Source: a virus. From it: DNA of 38,280 nucleotides. Under the pieces are notes generated by a model. That model saw nothing but the letters and a program-made list of their open reading frames with translations. It did not search any database and had not been told where the DNA came from. The stretch covers positions 1 to 38,280 of IMG/VR virus record IMGVR_UViG_3300037502_002216; one strand, written 5' to 3'. Within the stretch, counting starts at the first letter, position 1; each line of letters starts with the position of its first letter. Made by a program: the position numbers and the translations under genes. Below are positions 22,101 to 24,778 of the stretch, in pieces.

Positions 22101-23956
22101 CCTATAGTTTAGATAATTATGTAGGTGATGCTAATGTTGATAATGCAATTGTTGAAATAAATGGATTGAGAGTTACAGGAGCAGACTATACAATCGATCC
22201 TAACTTAAATGAAATTACGTTCACATCTTCAGTTGCTTCCAGCGATACTATAGCCGTAACAACATATAATTTAACTGATAGACAATACTTTAACACACAA
22301 TATGGTTTAACAGGAAGAACAGTTGCTCAAATAGCTGATGTAAACAATACAATTACTGCGCCTCTAGCTGTTGTTAACTGTACGAATACCACAACAGGAA
22401 CTAATTTGATAACTTGTGTGACAACTGCAGGCTTCGCTGCCGGACAAACAATTATCTTTAAGGGAACTGGTTTTGGTGGAATAGCAACAAACGGCACTGT
22501 TTATTACGTGAGTGCAGTAACAAGTGGTACACAATTTACAATTTCTGCAACACAAGGTGGTCCTGTTCTTGCATTGACCACAGCATCAGGATTAATGGTT
22601 GCGACTGTAGGTGGACAACCGGCAGTAAGGGTAACTACAACAAGCGCACACAACTTTACTTCACCAACTAATGGTAATGAACTTGTAAGAATTGACGGAA
22701 CATTAGGATCTATTCAACTTAATAACAATGAGTACTATGTTCATGTAATTAATAGTACACAAGTCGATTTATACACTGAGCCGTACGATCCTGCAGTTAC
22801 AGCCGTTAATTCACCAGTTACTAATATTTCTAGCTATATAAGCGGTAGTGGTGGATATATTTTTAATTCAGATTCTTATACTATCGTCACAACCGAAGTA
22901 ACTGCAACATCAACTAGCCCAACGTTGGGTAATAGATTGACTGTTGCTGACAGTTCTATATTAATTGTAGGTACTCCTGTAATATTTACAGGCACTACAT
23001 TAGGCGGAGTAAACTTAAATCAAACATATTATGTAAAAGAAATTCCTACTCCGACAACCTTTACAATATCAGAAACACGTAATGGTGATGAAGTAATATT
23101 AACTAATGATTCTGGCCCACCTAACATGCAAGTTACACAGTGGGAACAGATAAATGTCGATAGATTATGGGTTACTATTAATGGATATAGAGTACCTTCT
23201 TCTTCATTGAGGTTAAATTCTGATAACCAGTTAAGCATTTTAGCTGCAATTACTAGTGGAGATGAAGTCATCATAACTAGCATGATGCCGACTGCTACGC
23301 CAAATGAAGAAGTGTATCTGCTGAATGTAAACCAAGAAGAAGTGGGAACAGTGTATCGTGCAAACACACAAACTAGAACTTGGCTGACTCAACCATTAAC
23401 AAACACAAGTTCTACTATATATGTCAATGATGTAACTCGTTTAACTGATGTTGTCGTTCAACAAGAAATTGCACCTGCTCCGATAGACAACATATATTCT
23501 ATTGGATTAACCGCAGACAAACGAATTATTTCGGACATTACAGTTTATAACAATACTACTGGCCAATACATTGCTTCGAGTGCATTTAGTATAAAAATTG
23601 TCAATTTGTCACCGATCTTGCAGATTACAGCAGGGGCATATATTGCAGCAGGAAATTCTCTAACAATTACCGTTTTAGAAGGAAATCTATTGTATATTAA
23701 CGGGGAACAAATCAAATTTACTACAGTAGATTTGGCTAATAATACACTGTCAGGATTACAAAGAGGTACAAATGGTACAGGTGAACAAACGTTTATTCCA
23801 AAATATGCAGAGGTGTTTGGATTATTGTCTAACAATGAAATGACTATTCCCGACTATTCTGAAACTTGGAATTCTAACGTATATTCCACAGAGGGAGATC
23901 CATTGCAGATAAGCATAACTGAGCCTGCAATTTTCTTAAGAACCGACATAAGTTGA
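4160..23956 (+). CDS. Giant multidomain virion (baseplate/tail) protein, 6598 residues
   Basis: One frame is open for 19.8 kb from ATG (MATRIRTLNFLPEIFQ) to TGA. No signal peptide or transmembrane segment is evident. Residues 1-2470 are a unique, aromatic-rich body of mixed alpha/beta type. Residues ~2477-3191 are a seven-bladed FG-GAP-like propeller. Residues ~3200-3770 are a second unique region containing NEVKPYH at about 3715, a motif I associate with giant phage baseplate proteins. From ~3800 to the end it is a beta mosaic: many ~75-90-residue modules, two 45-residue cassettes (a third sits in the first propeller), an Asp-box propeller (~5091-5494), and GEQIKFTTVD / RGTNGT modules near residues 3800 and 6510. 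It directly follows gp6, where T4 has gene 7 (1032 residues), so it may do gp7's job plus those of separate fibres; that is inference. Host-surface binding by the C-terminal mosaic is plausible. Coding is very secure; function is only moderately so. Confidence 0.9.
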   Translation: MATRIRTLNFLPEIFQTKTNAQFLAATLDQVVAQPETKKIEGYIGSKFGYGIDARDYYVTEPTKVRTDYQLDPGVVFTKKNESVAQDFISYPGILDALKLEGGLVDNNNRLFNSEFYSWDSFTNLDKIINFNQYYWIPEGPASVVVSSETVFSTNDYVVRDLPNGYNIVPLTASESGGSVNPTITLLRGGTYTFAVNQSSQFWIQGQPGVTGFSPTQPNLQTRDVYGVNNNGASVGVITFTVPPKDAQDEYNLPGNNLVDVVSTVPFSSINGQPVSALGNIDGVTSLENLTVMFYNTGEPNEVGYVSNFFDFTPYDENNNLTGAVTVTVTATTAGTNAITCNSTANLAVGNAITFTGTPFGGLAQYSATLPNTIYFVESIINSTQFTVSLSVGGPEVILSTATGSLTGNANQGLYEQGYYTNVNENFYRITYVGSPSEPVIRLVPYAEIPINEKITAVYGTQWISRNFYRNNLGTILLIPYISAPLDTLYYQDGSSTTKVGIIRIIESNALNTLDVERDILSQLQFTATNGVVFTNGLKVKFQGDVVPTSYLTGEYYVEGVGSGIELLPVENFIAPESFTASTYDPWDTLPWDASAWEGNSYIPVTPDYITIARNSIDKNAWSRSNRWFHIDVINATAGYNNNPNLITLYATPQYKAKRPIIEFYPNLKLFNSGSEGKNPVDFIDLRTTDAFSLVAGQQNYYPDVEVYTDYTATITSTNYTPNRSLTSYNLASKRFTCDSTAGFRVNDIIVFNDTPPALGITTGATYYVSEVVSGTLFTISSTKGGDNVGFTVDLPTGPYIGPWSLTWTPQSTTITVSASDITGAFSVGQYITDSTNQLPRNSQIVSISGTTTITLDVEWEEGSSGYIPTTTNAMLIATDTTNDNYSLFEGSTVIFAADTNPDVRNKIYVSRFSTVNGSSIPVITLTEVQDGDVLDEQQTVALRGYFNQGKEFWFNGSNWVDGQQKTDVNQPPLFDIFDSNGISFGNSDIYVGTSFVGCKLFAYGLGSGLDDSILGFPVRYSSVDNVGDISFDVSLNLDTFDYVQGNSPITQKVNTGYVFQYNNRIEYTRQIGWQTAVSPSVQYQIFQFDYDALVPNLVYKCDIKKLDSSDINWPTVEVYLNNVLLSHSEYTVSTTDDSTTITLTEYPVTDTVVQILLLSNQVSKTAYYSIPINLNNNPFNNDITIANVGDIRGQYQSMFFNNPDSEGQVFGPNNYRDLGNMVPWGSKIIQNSASVVLPGTFLRKQEHNLFNALMFNSKEYVKFKNLLVYTVQNADYAQRYDPSTMLDDALDQITAAKTDNQPFFWSDMLPNKAAFISNTYSFANSLDVSIYPLSKVYDFSKANYSGVLVYLKRSVNGTVVTKQLIKGTDYIVSTDAPSLTVTEDLLPGDVIIVKEYNQTYGSYVPNTPTKLGLYPAHIPQVVLDSNYATPTYFIKGHDGSYTKLYGEYDPINNILIDFRDQVLLEFELRIYNNLKLSATIPIEEYEIVPGFFRETDYTYEQWLYMYSSSFLNWIGQNRLDYKTQLYNNANTFTYNYYQSGNALTGAPITQGYWRGIYQYFYDTTNPNTAPWEMLGFTEMPSWWTNRYGPAPYTSDNLILWSDLAEGINWNNGNPIVIEKAKRPGLLEVIPVDESGNLLEPLECIVGNYNQKLFRRDWKIGDNSPVELSYRRSSTYPFDLIRLMALMKPAQFFNLAVDLDNYKFNTEFNQYLVNDRSHLIIKDIQVYGNGIAKTSYLNWIVDYEKQIGLAATENITELLDNLDVRLVYRLAGFSDKVLLKFFVEKGTPNSNNASLLIPDESYSVLLYDNQPFNRIVYSGVIIQISDDGNYLVFGNSQTSAYFTTLKPKFAGNWQTFEVEGVNLRITNDHYEQEQFVPYGTKFYSIQEVAQFLADYGAYLEYLGMQFKEQENELTLNWDQMIAEFMYWSQTGWESGSVVTLNPSAKTLVIDKDSNIVQPLTIQQSNFVLNQNLYPIQLNDLAVIREQTAFSVSALNDGDTISYGQFNLSNFEHGIVFDNVTLFGDIIYNLTTGLRQTRITLRGTKSALWDGTVNASGFIYNQNNIKEWSKLTKYTKGEIVTYKNKYWIATKVIQASEIFKEEDWKRTDYDEVQKGLLPNPSTRSYESTLYYDINQGNLEKDADQLSFSLIGYRPRDYLALADLTDITQVNIYRNLIKNKGTKNSVNAFRGANLPQGGIDYEVYENWAIKAGEFGGVLNNNFVEFRLNQKYLTGNPSIVGLTNGLYNTGVQQEVPLYSVFNYERPITNVNVLSTISPDEPSSIYPTAGYVNYNDVKLSAFFYSQLPIGVNKNDVVIPIQQFFVRDYAWVANYKERWEVFTPSSMGQVINAKNNLNETVTITFDRPHNLTQYQPFAVVNFDDNIDGYYLATVVIDSFKVLINKVLDVSIKNITGQGVGLKLTSQRVATPADIYSLPLLNTEFTKNTVWVDTDTNGSWGVYRKGLNYQLEDQLTKPLSESLGSAVAIGQQLGYLIGDADDGKVYRYTFNSLSETYQLIQTLTGGTSFGSTISYSGDLYAIAETNGAGRSVKLYQLQNTPESDDLVLYQNIPSPVVTVWGSAISISGDQYWIYISDVNNNTIYVYRRSYIPTPAGNFVPGETYTISSLGDTDFTLVGATTNVVGVSFIATGVGTGSGIAINSTYKQITTIDANALVLTTPGDNFGTSISTDYDGDCFVVGTPNQANGTISNWGYGYIFDRLVQNIEIQNNVVPATLQLAWTPTTVQKTVSATTSSGNFITLNNVTNISVDDPIVFTTSGSNLSGTNIVSDKVYYIDSIVGSTITIKESRFATTELTLGTNGSASAIAHVQTESLLVYKNGTLVEDSNYAVINDTLLYTGTLTAGDILTVSGNEIYHIQTITTEESPQIGAQFGISLDTNTHASEIIVGAPFQLNSQLEEGVVYRFTDSGAKYGTIIGTQNCNVIAPRKILINGYLVYITPGDATHVADIIKSVNITNVTASALEGKLVISLINSDLAPVNEKLFISVDGISTLAELGIQIFTQTQDITCPHTQGPTQFGTVVKFNEHDSFVASAPVGTRYSATTFDFIDDENQDNDTIFDNNATQWIDESPNFGAVYMFDYLSQYNENIYNTGKFVYAQSINSPNIVSTPFNTYNQDSDVTENNQPRYGTALDFNEYSVIVGTPLDTGSTSGSTYSGSVTTYLNSLGVKDWSLYRYSSSVVDINKIFNLQIFSAETNNTLINLDYIDPIQGKILGAARENIDVVSNDDPAIYNNIPTVPGGIVWGASQVGKIWLNTTNMRYVDYHQNDDVVYNSQYWATLFPGSDVAVYSWIASNVIPAEYQGPGTPYQIDSYSIQYVINPAGSLTPVYYYWVRDTNTVFINSGKTLADSIIASYIASPKNSGISYFAPILPNVYGLYNSDEYINATDSVLHIGFATGNNDDPAHQQFNLIRDGYSSDFLPGVPLFADQTPESLYDRMLDSLCGVDETGAVVPNPYLPRAVQTGVLARPRQGFFFNRFVALKNYLQYANTVLAQYPITEIRQSSFLTSSGPFYDTADYWEFVNWWAPGYDDNTKSTLQVPIYADLSTLTVPVGTIVTVLTNIDGKAETYVYESTGIWKRIGLENGTIAFKAALWDYTSVRLGYGDNFFDTNLYDEYPSEETRKIVRALNEQIYVEDLLIHRNKSLILLFEYIQSETSESQNYLPWLNKTSFIDVSHTIRELRPIEVFQSDNQDFLAGYLNEVKPYHVVIKEFLFKYTGEELYAGNITDFDLPAKYNKSIEQFVTPQLVYSNPNGVNQFLPSNSIWQEEEYKQWFENNGVTLTGEENVQITTLTSYISLNTAFFAVDNAQGLPINGVLKIGNEHIGYSTVDRAYNIVSGLTRGVNGTQISAHIPGSLIYIDLPAVVLLNSGRGYTEPPKVIAYIDPVLYPEPTRPAILTAVMSLDSVLSVNVEDPGEGYAVLPTIKIDPAIVVDFSSADVSTLTNTIKLYAPLLQTGDLVQYKVSNGSTPIGGLENDQWYYINVLETVPTVIVGLYTNYFNAINNHDRISLFSTGTGNGHSLNLGARASAISTSYPIRENNITLRFDRTSYTSQVIDWIAGRYYGAYYAGSYSNSESVASSSITLQSSQPPISSILASAQGVAFEITDVRNERVVAYSSFIRYVQSTEVTDNSVRLTLQDDGSGNPNASGGTLGFYIGMPIKFVGEVGTSGIVNEAVYYVNSVLNQTDFTISSNSSGSPIVSLADYTIGPAGLECYVGEVTDTAVITVNYPGIRGVTETISGTNKLTIPLNVTGTGGTQGFYINLPIFFTGTDNSLANNGIFGGIVENQVYYVTTVVDDQTFTMSEFTDPLTFNVLSTDSVTDNISIDGDTTKISVNEPVIFNTMIVAGSEVTNFGNIISGETYYISAITGPSTFQISTSVNGAVFALATVTAASNTSALLTSQANTVNLINATGDTMVVNISLPVSPGQVNGQRFTLYETSEQYPNLVGTDGSLITRGLAALIGERTIDGSPVNVNQVVLSNFNPGVSVALQLTNIYINMPVEISADLFDSASFLEPGTTYYVVDKGTIEVEVTNTSQITTGVTVNAGSFIVGRTYVIVTVGTTDFTLIGATSNTPGLIFTATGPGAGTGTANVVRNQLTCDTTESLFADMPIAFTGAGIGGVNIDVEYYVKEVVDDHHFTLTNTPGGLEIVVQTASGLMTGIGLPYIKLSTTVGGSEIDPGDTQQSAAINVASPAVVTVAEAPSNGTIVIFRNGTLPGGVSFGTPYYVQNATATTFEISLTPSGLPINSTGSAGTTTMIISTETTIDQTPLSTPQFDVSYILGGYRVIISTPASGYAVDNTITIAGTNMGGTTPANDLILTVNSIDSLGAITSVICAGTVPGNSNQYYLKVISPNEFELYQNALLTVPVSGLGLPYVGITETPVMSVASGTNIIALYDGTGFEVNDGIVFTGDLTATIGALQEGKTYYITSKATNDITVSEEPGGADVSIVTSTTVEFTAAKSGSFALLPEPFIFNQSIVKYNNRVYVCVVSNNDDEFVFGKWELLDSGDRRLNAMDRVYGYYAPTVNMPGIDLSQLFEGVTYPNSIYLGNAFQPDQQYPIDTVLQDQAFYPTSVDIKAISWNGITYLAPADTPTYSAVLGSIDTNEWDITKLANTPLSVTDIIYAGGYYIITTNNAATPVFRSSDGVTWTTNGYYTPYGSTPYSSTPYDMTALSVASISLNSVGYRNGIWVAVGENIVSSDDTYLWRERFVFTNPLLTNVLYSVSGIDTTNFAGYIAVGKGQQLNYSTGIGVTEDINLILTSSDGINWNQLPYVSSKGMYGITYNTANILTVGEDGIIYISDNGTNWLGVNEVKVLSANDSTNELNVTSTAGFAINNEVIFTESFNVFVAGTSYYVVNIISSTQIQVSATYGGSPVTLNASDPTVDTYMHLPYTFSLRDVHYANGFYVAVGDNGLIKVSSDGYTWTPHTSGVTENLNGVTYNADAGIWIAVGDNNTILTSVNNGVTWVSTSVFAPQPTIYDVQGAEFTFGYGPEELVPGVVTDNITMIVATRPGTNWDETIYQHVGYNVASIELQPTSGTQTQYSFDVGGVENVQNPAEIALYIINGTTGLGTAIYEGADYTVDWINFTVTLTAPLTYLPVSDKLRIDIYEVGNGNQLVKASTKTDPIRLNEVTGWNEIYVNCNYSGEIYDGSGVIRPATSPVDAICIETDAASNSILCEDVSGFVLNNAITFQGTTFGGIQEDTIYYVKTISYISNRITVSLTYNGGTGTAGPTLSLTNGTGYMTAVIATGSGLVWTDPIIYHNGNKLLLGTTGTVTRTKASPINTVTCNTTSGLSVGNRIVFSDTMFGNTIVPQTTYYVASIYDFNEFRISENSTATSAGSFLVGEEYVITTIGTTDFTLIGAVSNTIGVTFTATGAGTGTGTAWKILELDAATGGAEFISNDYTFGIADNGISASIIFSTGNYDASVDYITYTLFGETTPLQYGYTLPETQVFAGNNTVGPYSLDNYVGDANVDNAIVEINGLRVTGADYTIDPNLNEITFTSSVASSDTIAVTTYNLTDRQYFNTQYGLTGRTVAQIADVNNTITAPLAVVNCTNTTTGTNLITCVTTAGFAAGQTIIFKGTGFGGIATNGTVYYVSAVTSGTQFTISATQGGPVLALTTASGLMVATVGGQPAVRVTTTSAHNFTSPTNGNELVRIDGTLGSIQLNNNEYYVHVINSTQVDLYTEPYDPAVTAVNSPVTNISSYISGSGGYIFNSDSYTIVTTEVTATSTSPTLGNRLTVADSSILIVGTPVIFTGTTLGGVNLNQTYYVKEIPTPTTFTISETRNGDEVILTNDSGPPNMQVTQWEQINVDRLWVTINGYRVPSSSLRLNSDNQLSILAAITSGDEVIITSMMPTATPNEEVYLLNVNQEEVGTVYRANTQTRTWLTQPLTNTSSTIYVNDVTRLTDVVVQQEIAPAPIDNIYSIGLTADKRIISDITVYNNTTGQYIASSAFSIKIVNLSPILQITAGAYIAAGNSLTITVLEGNLLYINGEQIKFTTVDLANNTLSGLQRGTNGTGEQTFIPKYAEVFGLLSNNEMTIPDYSETWNSNVYSTEGDPLQISITEPAIFLRTDIS
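5162..5383 (+). repeat. Beta module 1 of the giant protein (74 residues)
   Basis: This is the best example of the module: GTNAITCNSTANLAVGNAI, then FTGTPFGGL, a YFVESI strand, STQFTVSLSVGG and a closing ATGSLTG. The pattern is I-T-C-x-S/T-T, then V-G-N-x-I-x-F-T-G, then Y-Y/F-V, then F-T-I/V-S, then G-G, then a short tail. It sits alone in the N-terminal body, between FDFTPYDENN and a region that reads as non-repetitive sequence, so it looks inserted. Confidence 0.7.
6353..6559 (+). repeat. Beta module 2 of the giant protein
   Basis: The pattern FTCDSTAGFRVNDIIVFND, ATYYVSEV, TLFTISSTKGG is a clear second copy in the N-terminal body, about 1 kb after the first. It ends in a Pro/Gly-Tyr stretch in place of the usual SGLMTG-type tail. 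Confidence 0.65.
11987..12121 (+). repeat. 45-residue TDFT cassette, copy 1
   Basis: Residues 2610-2654 run from GNFVPGETYTISSLGDTDFT to a VGTGSGIA end. The copy is exactly 135 bases, like the other two, and aligns without gaps (26/45 identical to copy 3 and 25/45 to copy 2, counted by hand). It lies between blades 3 and 4 of the propeller, in a loop between YRRSYIPTPA and TYKQITTID. Confidence 0.75.
12401..12619 (+). repeat. Beta module 3, inside propeller blade 4
   Basis: SGNFITLNNVTNISVDDPIVF, then VYYIDSIVGSTITIKES, then LTLGTNGSA follows the module pattern, although the Cys and the GG are missing. It lies between the blade-4 strand GYGYIFDRL and the blade-5 start at GAQFGISLDT. The stretch after it (LLVYKNGTLVEDSNY, TLTAGDILTVSG) resembles another small beta unit. 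Confidence 0.5.
15572..15784 (+). repeat. RGxNGT module, copy 1, in the giant protein
   Basis: This unit reads GVLKIGNEHIGYSTVD, then NIVSGLTRGVNGTQISAH, then a short hydrophobic end. It pairs with a second copy at the extreme C-terminus (around 23690-23827) that reads LYINGEQIKFTTVD ... LSGLQRGTNGT. This first copy begins just after the conserved NEVKPYH-containing region and marks the start of the modular part of the protein. Confidence 0.6.
16583..16849 (+). repeat. Beta module 4 (first of three in tandem)
   Basis: DNSVRLTLQDDGSGNPN leads to GFYIGMPIKFVGEVG, then AVYYVNSVLNQTDFTISSN and SGSPIVSL. It is a longer variant with an extra glycine-rich loop near its start, which the next copy shares (GTGGTQGFYINLPIFFTG). 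Confidence 0.6.
16913..17161 (+). repeat. Beta module 5 (second of three in tandem)
   Basis: SGTNKLTIPLNVTGTGGTQG, FYINLPIFFTGTDN, NQVYYVTTVVDDQTFTMSEF. The GFYIxxPIxFxG core matches module 4 more closely than any other copy, suggesting that these two arose by a local duplication. Confidence 0.6.
17162..17413 (+). repeat. Beta module 6 (third of three in tandem)
   Basis: DNISIDGDTTKISVNEPVIF, GETYYISAITGPSTFQISTSVNG, then a threonine/alanine-rich tail. It directly abuts module 5 with no linker. Confidence 0.55.
17846..17980 (+). repeat. 45-residue TDFT cassette, copy 2
   Basis: Residues 4563-4607 start GSFIVGRTYVIVTVGTTDFT and end GAGTGTA. It is 35/45 identical to copy 3 by hand count. At the DNA level, GGAACTACAGAYTTTACATT is shared by the two, so they separated fairly recently. 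It lies immediately in front of beta module 7. Confidence 0.8.
17993..18190 (+). repeat. Beta module 7
   Basis: NQLTCDTTESLFADMPIAF is followed by TGAGIGGVNIDVEYYVKEVV, then HHFTLTNTPGGLEI and ASGLMTG. It is one of the cleanest copies, with Cys, FTG, YYV, GG and SGLMTG all present. Confidence 0.7.
18281..18490 (+). repeat. Beta module 8 (divergent)
   Basis: VVTVAEAPSNGTIVIFRNG, then FGTPYYVQNATATTFEIS, and LPINSTGSAG. The Cys is lost and the tail is shortened, but the order of strands is retained. Confidence 0.45.
18866..19099 (+). repeat. Beta module 9
   Basis: SGTNIIALYDGTGFEVNDGI, VFTGDL, GKTYYITSKATNDITVSEEPGG, ending at AAKSG. It stands just ahead of a FNQSIVKYNNRVYVCV segment that leads into the Asp-box propeller. 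Confidence 0.6.
19430..20641 (+). repeat. Asp-box (BNR-like) beta-propeller in the giant protein
   Basis: At least five S/T/D-x-D/N-G-x-x-W Asp-box turns are visible: SSDGVTW, SSDGINW, SDNGTNW, SSDGYTW and VNNGVTW. Each is preceded by a strand of the type G-x-Y/W-V/I-A-V-G-x-x (for example NGIWVAVGEN, NGFYVAVGDNG, AGIWIAVGDNN). This is the layout of sialidase/BNR and photosystem-stability-factor-like propellers, but no sialidase catalytic residues can be assigned. Beta module 10 interrupts it between the third and fourth Asp boxes. It covers residues ~5091-5494. Confidence 0.65.
20162..20383 (+). repeat. Beta module 10, inserted in the Asp-box propeller
   Basis: ELNVTSTAGFAINNEVIFTE, then GTSYYVVNIISSTQIQVSATYGG. 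The flanks are propeller sequence: SDNGTNWLGVNEV before and LRDVHYANGFYVAVGDNG after. Removing the module would join two consecutive blade strands. Confidence 0.65.
21221..21451 (+). repeat. Beta module 11
   Basis: SNSILCEDVSGFVLNNAITF, QGTTFGGI, IYYVKTI, NRITVSLTYNGG, ending SLTNGTGYMTAV. It is a canonical copy with the Cys and FGGI segments intact. Confidence 0.7.
21557..21913 (+). repeat. Beta module 12, split by a 45-residue cassette
   Basis: INTVTCNTTSGLSVGNRIVF, SDTMFGN, TTYYVASIYDFNEFRISEN is a normal first half. The module then breaks off into cassette copy 3 (21734-21868) and resumes with LELDAATGGAEF, which looks like the missing GG-containing end. Confidence 0.65.
21734..21868 (+). 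repeat. 45-residue TDFT cassette, copy 3, nested in beta module 12
   Basis: Residues 5859-5903 run from GSFLVGEEYVITTIGTTDFT to GTGTGTA. It has the same 135-base length and frame as copies 1 and 2. It is nested inside another repeat, which makes it the clearest evidence that the cassette behaves as an insertable unit. Confidence 0.8.
22391..22600 (+). repeat. Beta module 13
   Basis: TTGTNLITCVTTAGFAAGQ, TIIFKGTGFGGIA, TVYYVSAVTSGTQFTISA, TQGGPVL and ASGLMV. It is the closest of all copies to module 1, although it lies 17 kb away. Confidence 0.7.
22913..23134 (+). repeat. Beta module 14
   Basis: LGNRLTVADSSILIVGTPVI, FTGTTLGGVN, QTYYVKEIPTPTTFTISET, DEVILTND. It is followed by WEQINVDRLWVTINGYRVP, which resembles the short strand-rich unit seen after other modules (VEINGLRV at about 22153). 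Confidence 0.65.
23402..23827 (+). repeat. C-terminal RGTNGT module, copy 2
   Basis: The segment starts with NTSSTIYVNDVTRL and ends with LLYINGEQIKFTTVD, NNTLSGLQRGTNGT and YAEVFGLL. The second half matches the copy at 15572-15784. It closes the modular part about 40 residues before the stop codon. Confidence 0.6.
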
Positions 23957-23958
23957 AA

Positions 23959-23966
23959 GATAAATA
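23959..23966 (+). promoter_or_regulatory. Possible late promoter before the 50-residue protein
   Basis: GATAAATA differs from the T4 late core TATAAATA only in the first base. It lies 6 bases before the start codon at 23973. The expected transcription start would coincide with that ATG, so a functional transcript might begin on the codon or serve only the next gene at 24125. Confidence 0.4.
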
Positions 23967-23972
23967 AATATT

Positions 23973-24125
23973 ATGAATGAAAAAACCTCAGAAAACAAGA
24001 AAAAAGAGCAAAAACCTGCTGAAAAGAAACCAAATGAACACGGTGGGTTTTACTTTTCTTCGCACCTGAAAATTTTTGATCCAAATACTAAGCAAGTACT
24101 AGTTGCAAAAAGAGGCGATTCCTAA
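23973..24125 (+). CDS. 50-residue protein sharing a motif with the next gene
   Basis: ATG to TAA gives 50 residues. The first 20 are Lys/Glu-rich and probably disordered. Residues 30-49 read SHLKIFDPNTKQVLVAKRGD. This closely resembles the start of the following protein (GFLKIYDPNNGEIFVDKKN), so it looks like a trimmed paralogue containing only the first beta hairpin. Its stop overlaps the next start (TAATG at 24123-24127), implying translational coupling. A late promoter-like motif is upstream, and without this gene there would be a 168-base hole in otherwise packed DNA. Function is unknown; a small virion or assembly adaptor is a guess. Confidence 0.72.
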   Translation: MNEKTSENKKKEQKPAEKKPNEHGGFYFSSHLKIFDPNTKQVLVAKRGDS

Positions 24126-24745
24126 TGTCAGTCATTACTTTATCATATAAAATTGAGGGATTTTTGAAAATCTACGATCCGAACAACGGTGAAATATTCG
24201 TAGACAAGAAAAATGCCATCAACTACGAAAATATGTCGGAAGCAATCGCTGACACACTTAGCAGTCGCGGCTACGGAGAAATCTATGAAATGGCTTTTGG
24301 AAACGGCGGAGCAAGCGTAGATGAAACTGGAGTTATAACATATCTACCCCCGAATACAACCGGACAAAATGCTGCATTATACAATCAAACGTATTCTAAA
24401 ATTGTTGATGATACCAGCGTTTTTAACCTAGATCCTACTAGAAATAAAATGACAGTTTCTCATACTACGGGAAGAGTCTATACAGATATTCTAGTTCAGT
24501 GTTTATTAGATTATGGAGAGCCAGCTGGACAAAATGCATTCGATAATAGTACGCAAACGGATGGAGAGTATGTTTTTGACGAATTGGGACTTTTGGCAAA
24601 CTATGGCACAGACAACAACGGAAATGTAATAACAAGATTGTTAACTCATGTCATATTTCACCCGGTTCAAAAATCCTTAAATAGACAAATTCAAATAGAT
24701 TACACTGTTAGAATTCAAGCATTAACTAATTTGGTAACTATTTAA
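24125..24745 (+). CDS. Putative virion structural protein, 206 residues
   Basis: The protein begins with a beta hairpin (GFLKIYDPNNGEIFVDKKN), then INYENMSEAIADTLSSRG, then EMAFGNGGASVD. The remainder is beta-rich, with LYNQTYSKIVDDTS and LLTHVIFHPVQKSLNRQI near the end. I recognise this style from marine T4-like phages, where such proteins sit between baseplate and fibre genes, but I cannot attach it to a named T4 protein. It has no cysteine-rich or catalytic motif. AAAGAGG at about 24109-24115 serves as its Shine-Dalgarno, about 9 bases ahead of the ATG, which overlaps the stop of the 50-residue gene. A baseplate or fibre-attachment role is inferred from position. Confidence 0.7.
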   Translation: MSVITLSYKIEGFLKIYDPNNGEIFVDKKNAINYENMSEAIADTLSSRGYGEIYEMAFGNGGASVDETGVITYLPPNTTGQNAALYNQTYSKIVDDTSVFNLDPTRNKMTVSHTTGRVYTDILVQCLLDYGEPAGQNAFDNSTQTDGEYVFDELGLLANYGTDNNGNVITRLLTHVIFHPVQKSLNRQIQIDYTVRIQALTNLVTI

Positions 24746-24753
24746 GATAAATA
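24746..24753 (+). promoter_or_regulatory. Likely late promoter before the 405-residue fibre protein
   Basis: GATAAATA directly follows the previous stop codon and lies 25 bases before the next ATG. A start at about 24760 would give a leader of ~19 bases that retains the GGAG at 24764-24767. It fits the T4 late-promoter pattern well. Confidence 0.5.
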
Positions 24754-24778
24754 AAAGAATAGTGGAGTGATTTGAAAA

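Noticed and set aside
4160-23956. Giant frame considered an assembly artefact joining several genes
   Set aside because: The frame is open throughout with no internal stop, no late promoter-like spacer and consistent composition; module families recur on both sides of any likely join. Reads would be needed to exclude it fully.
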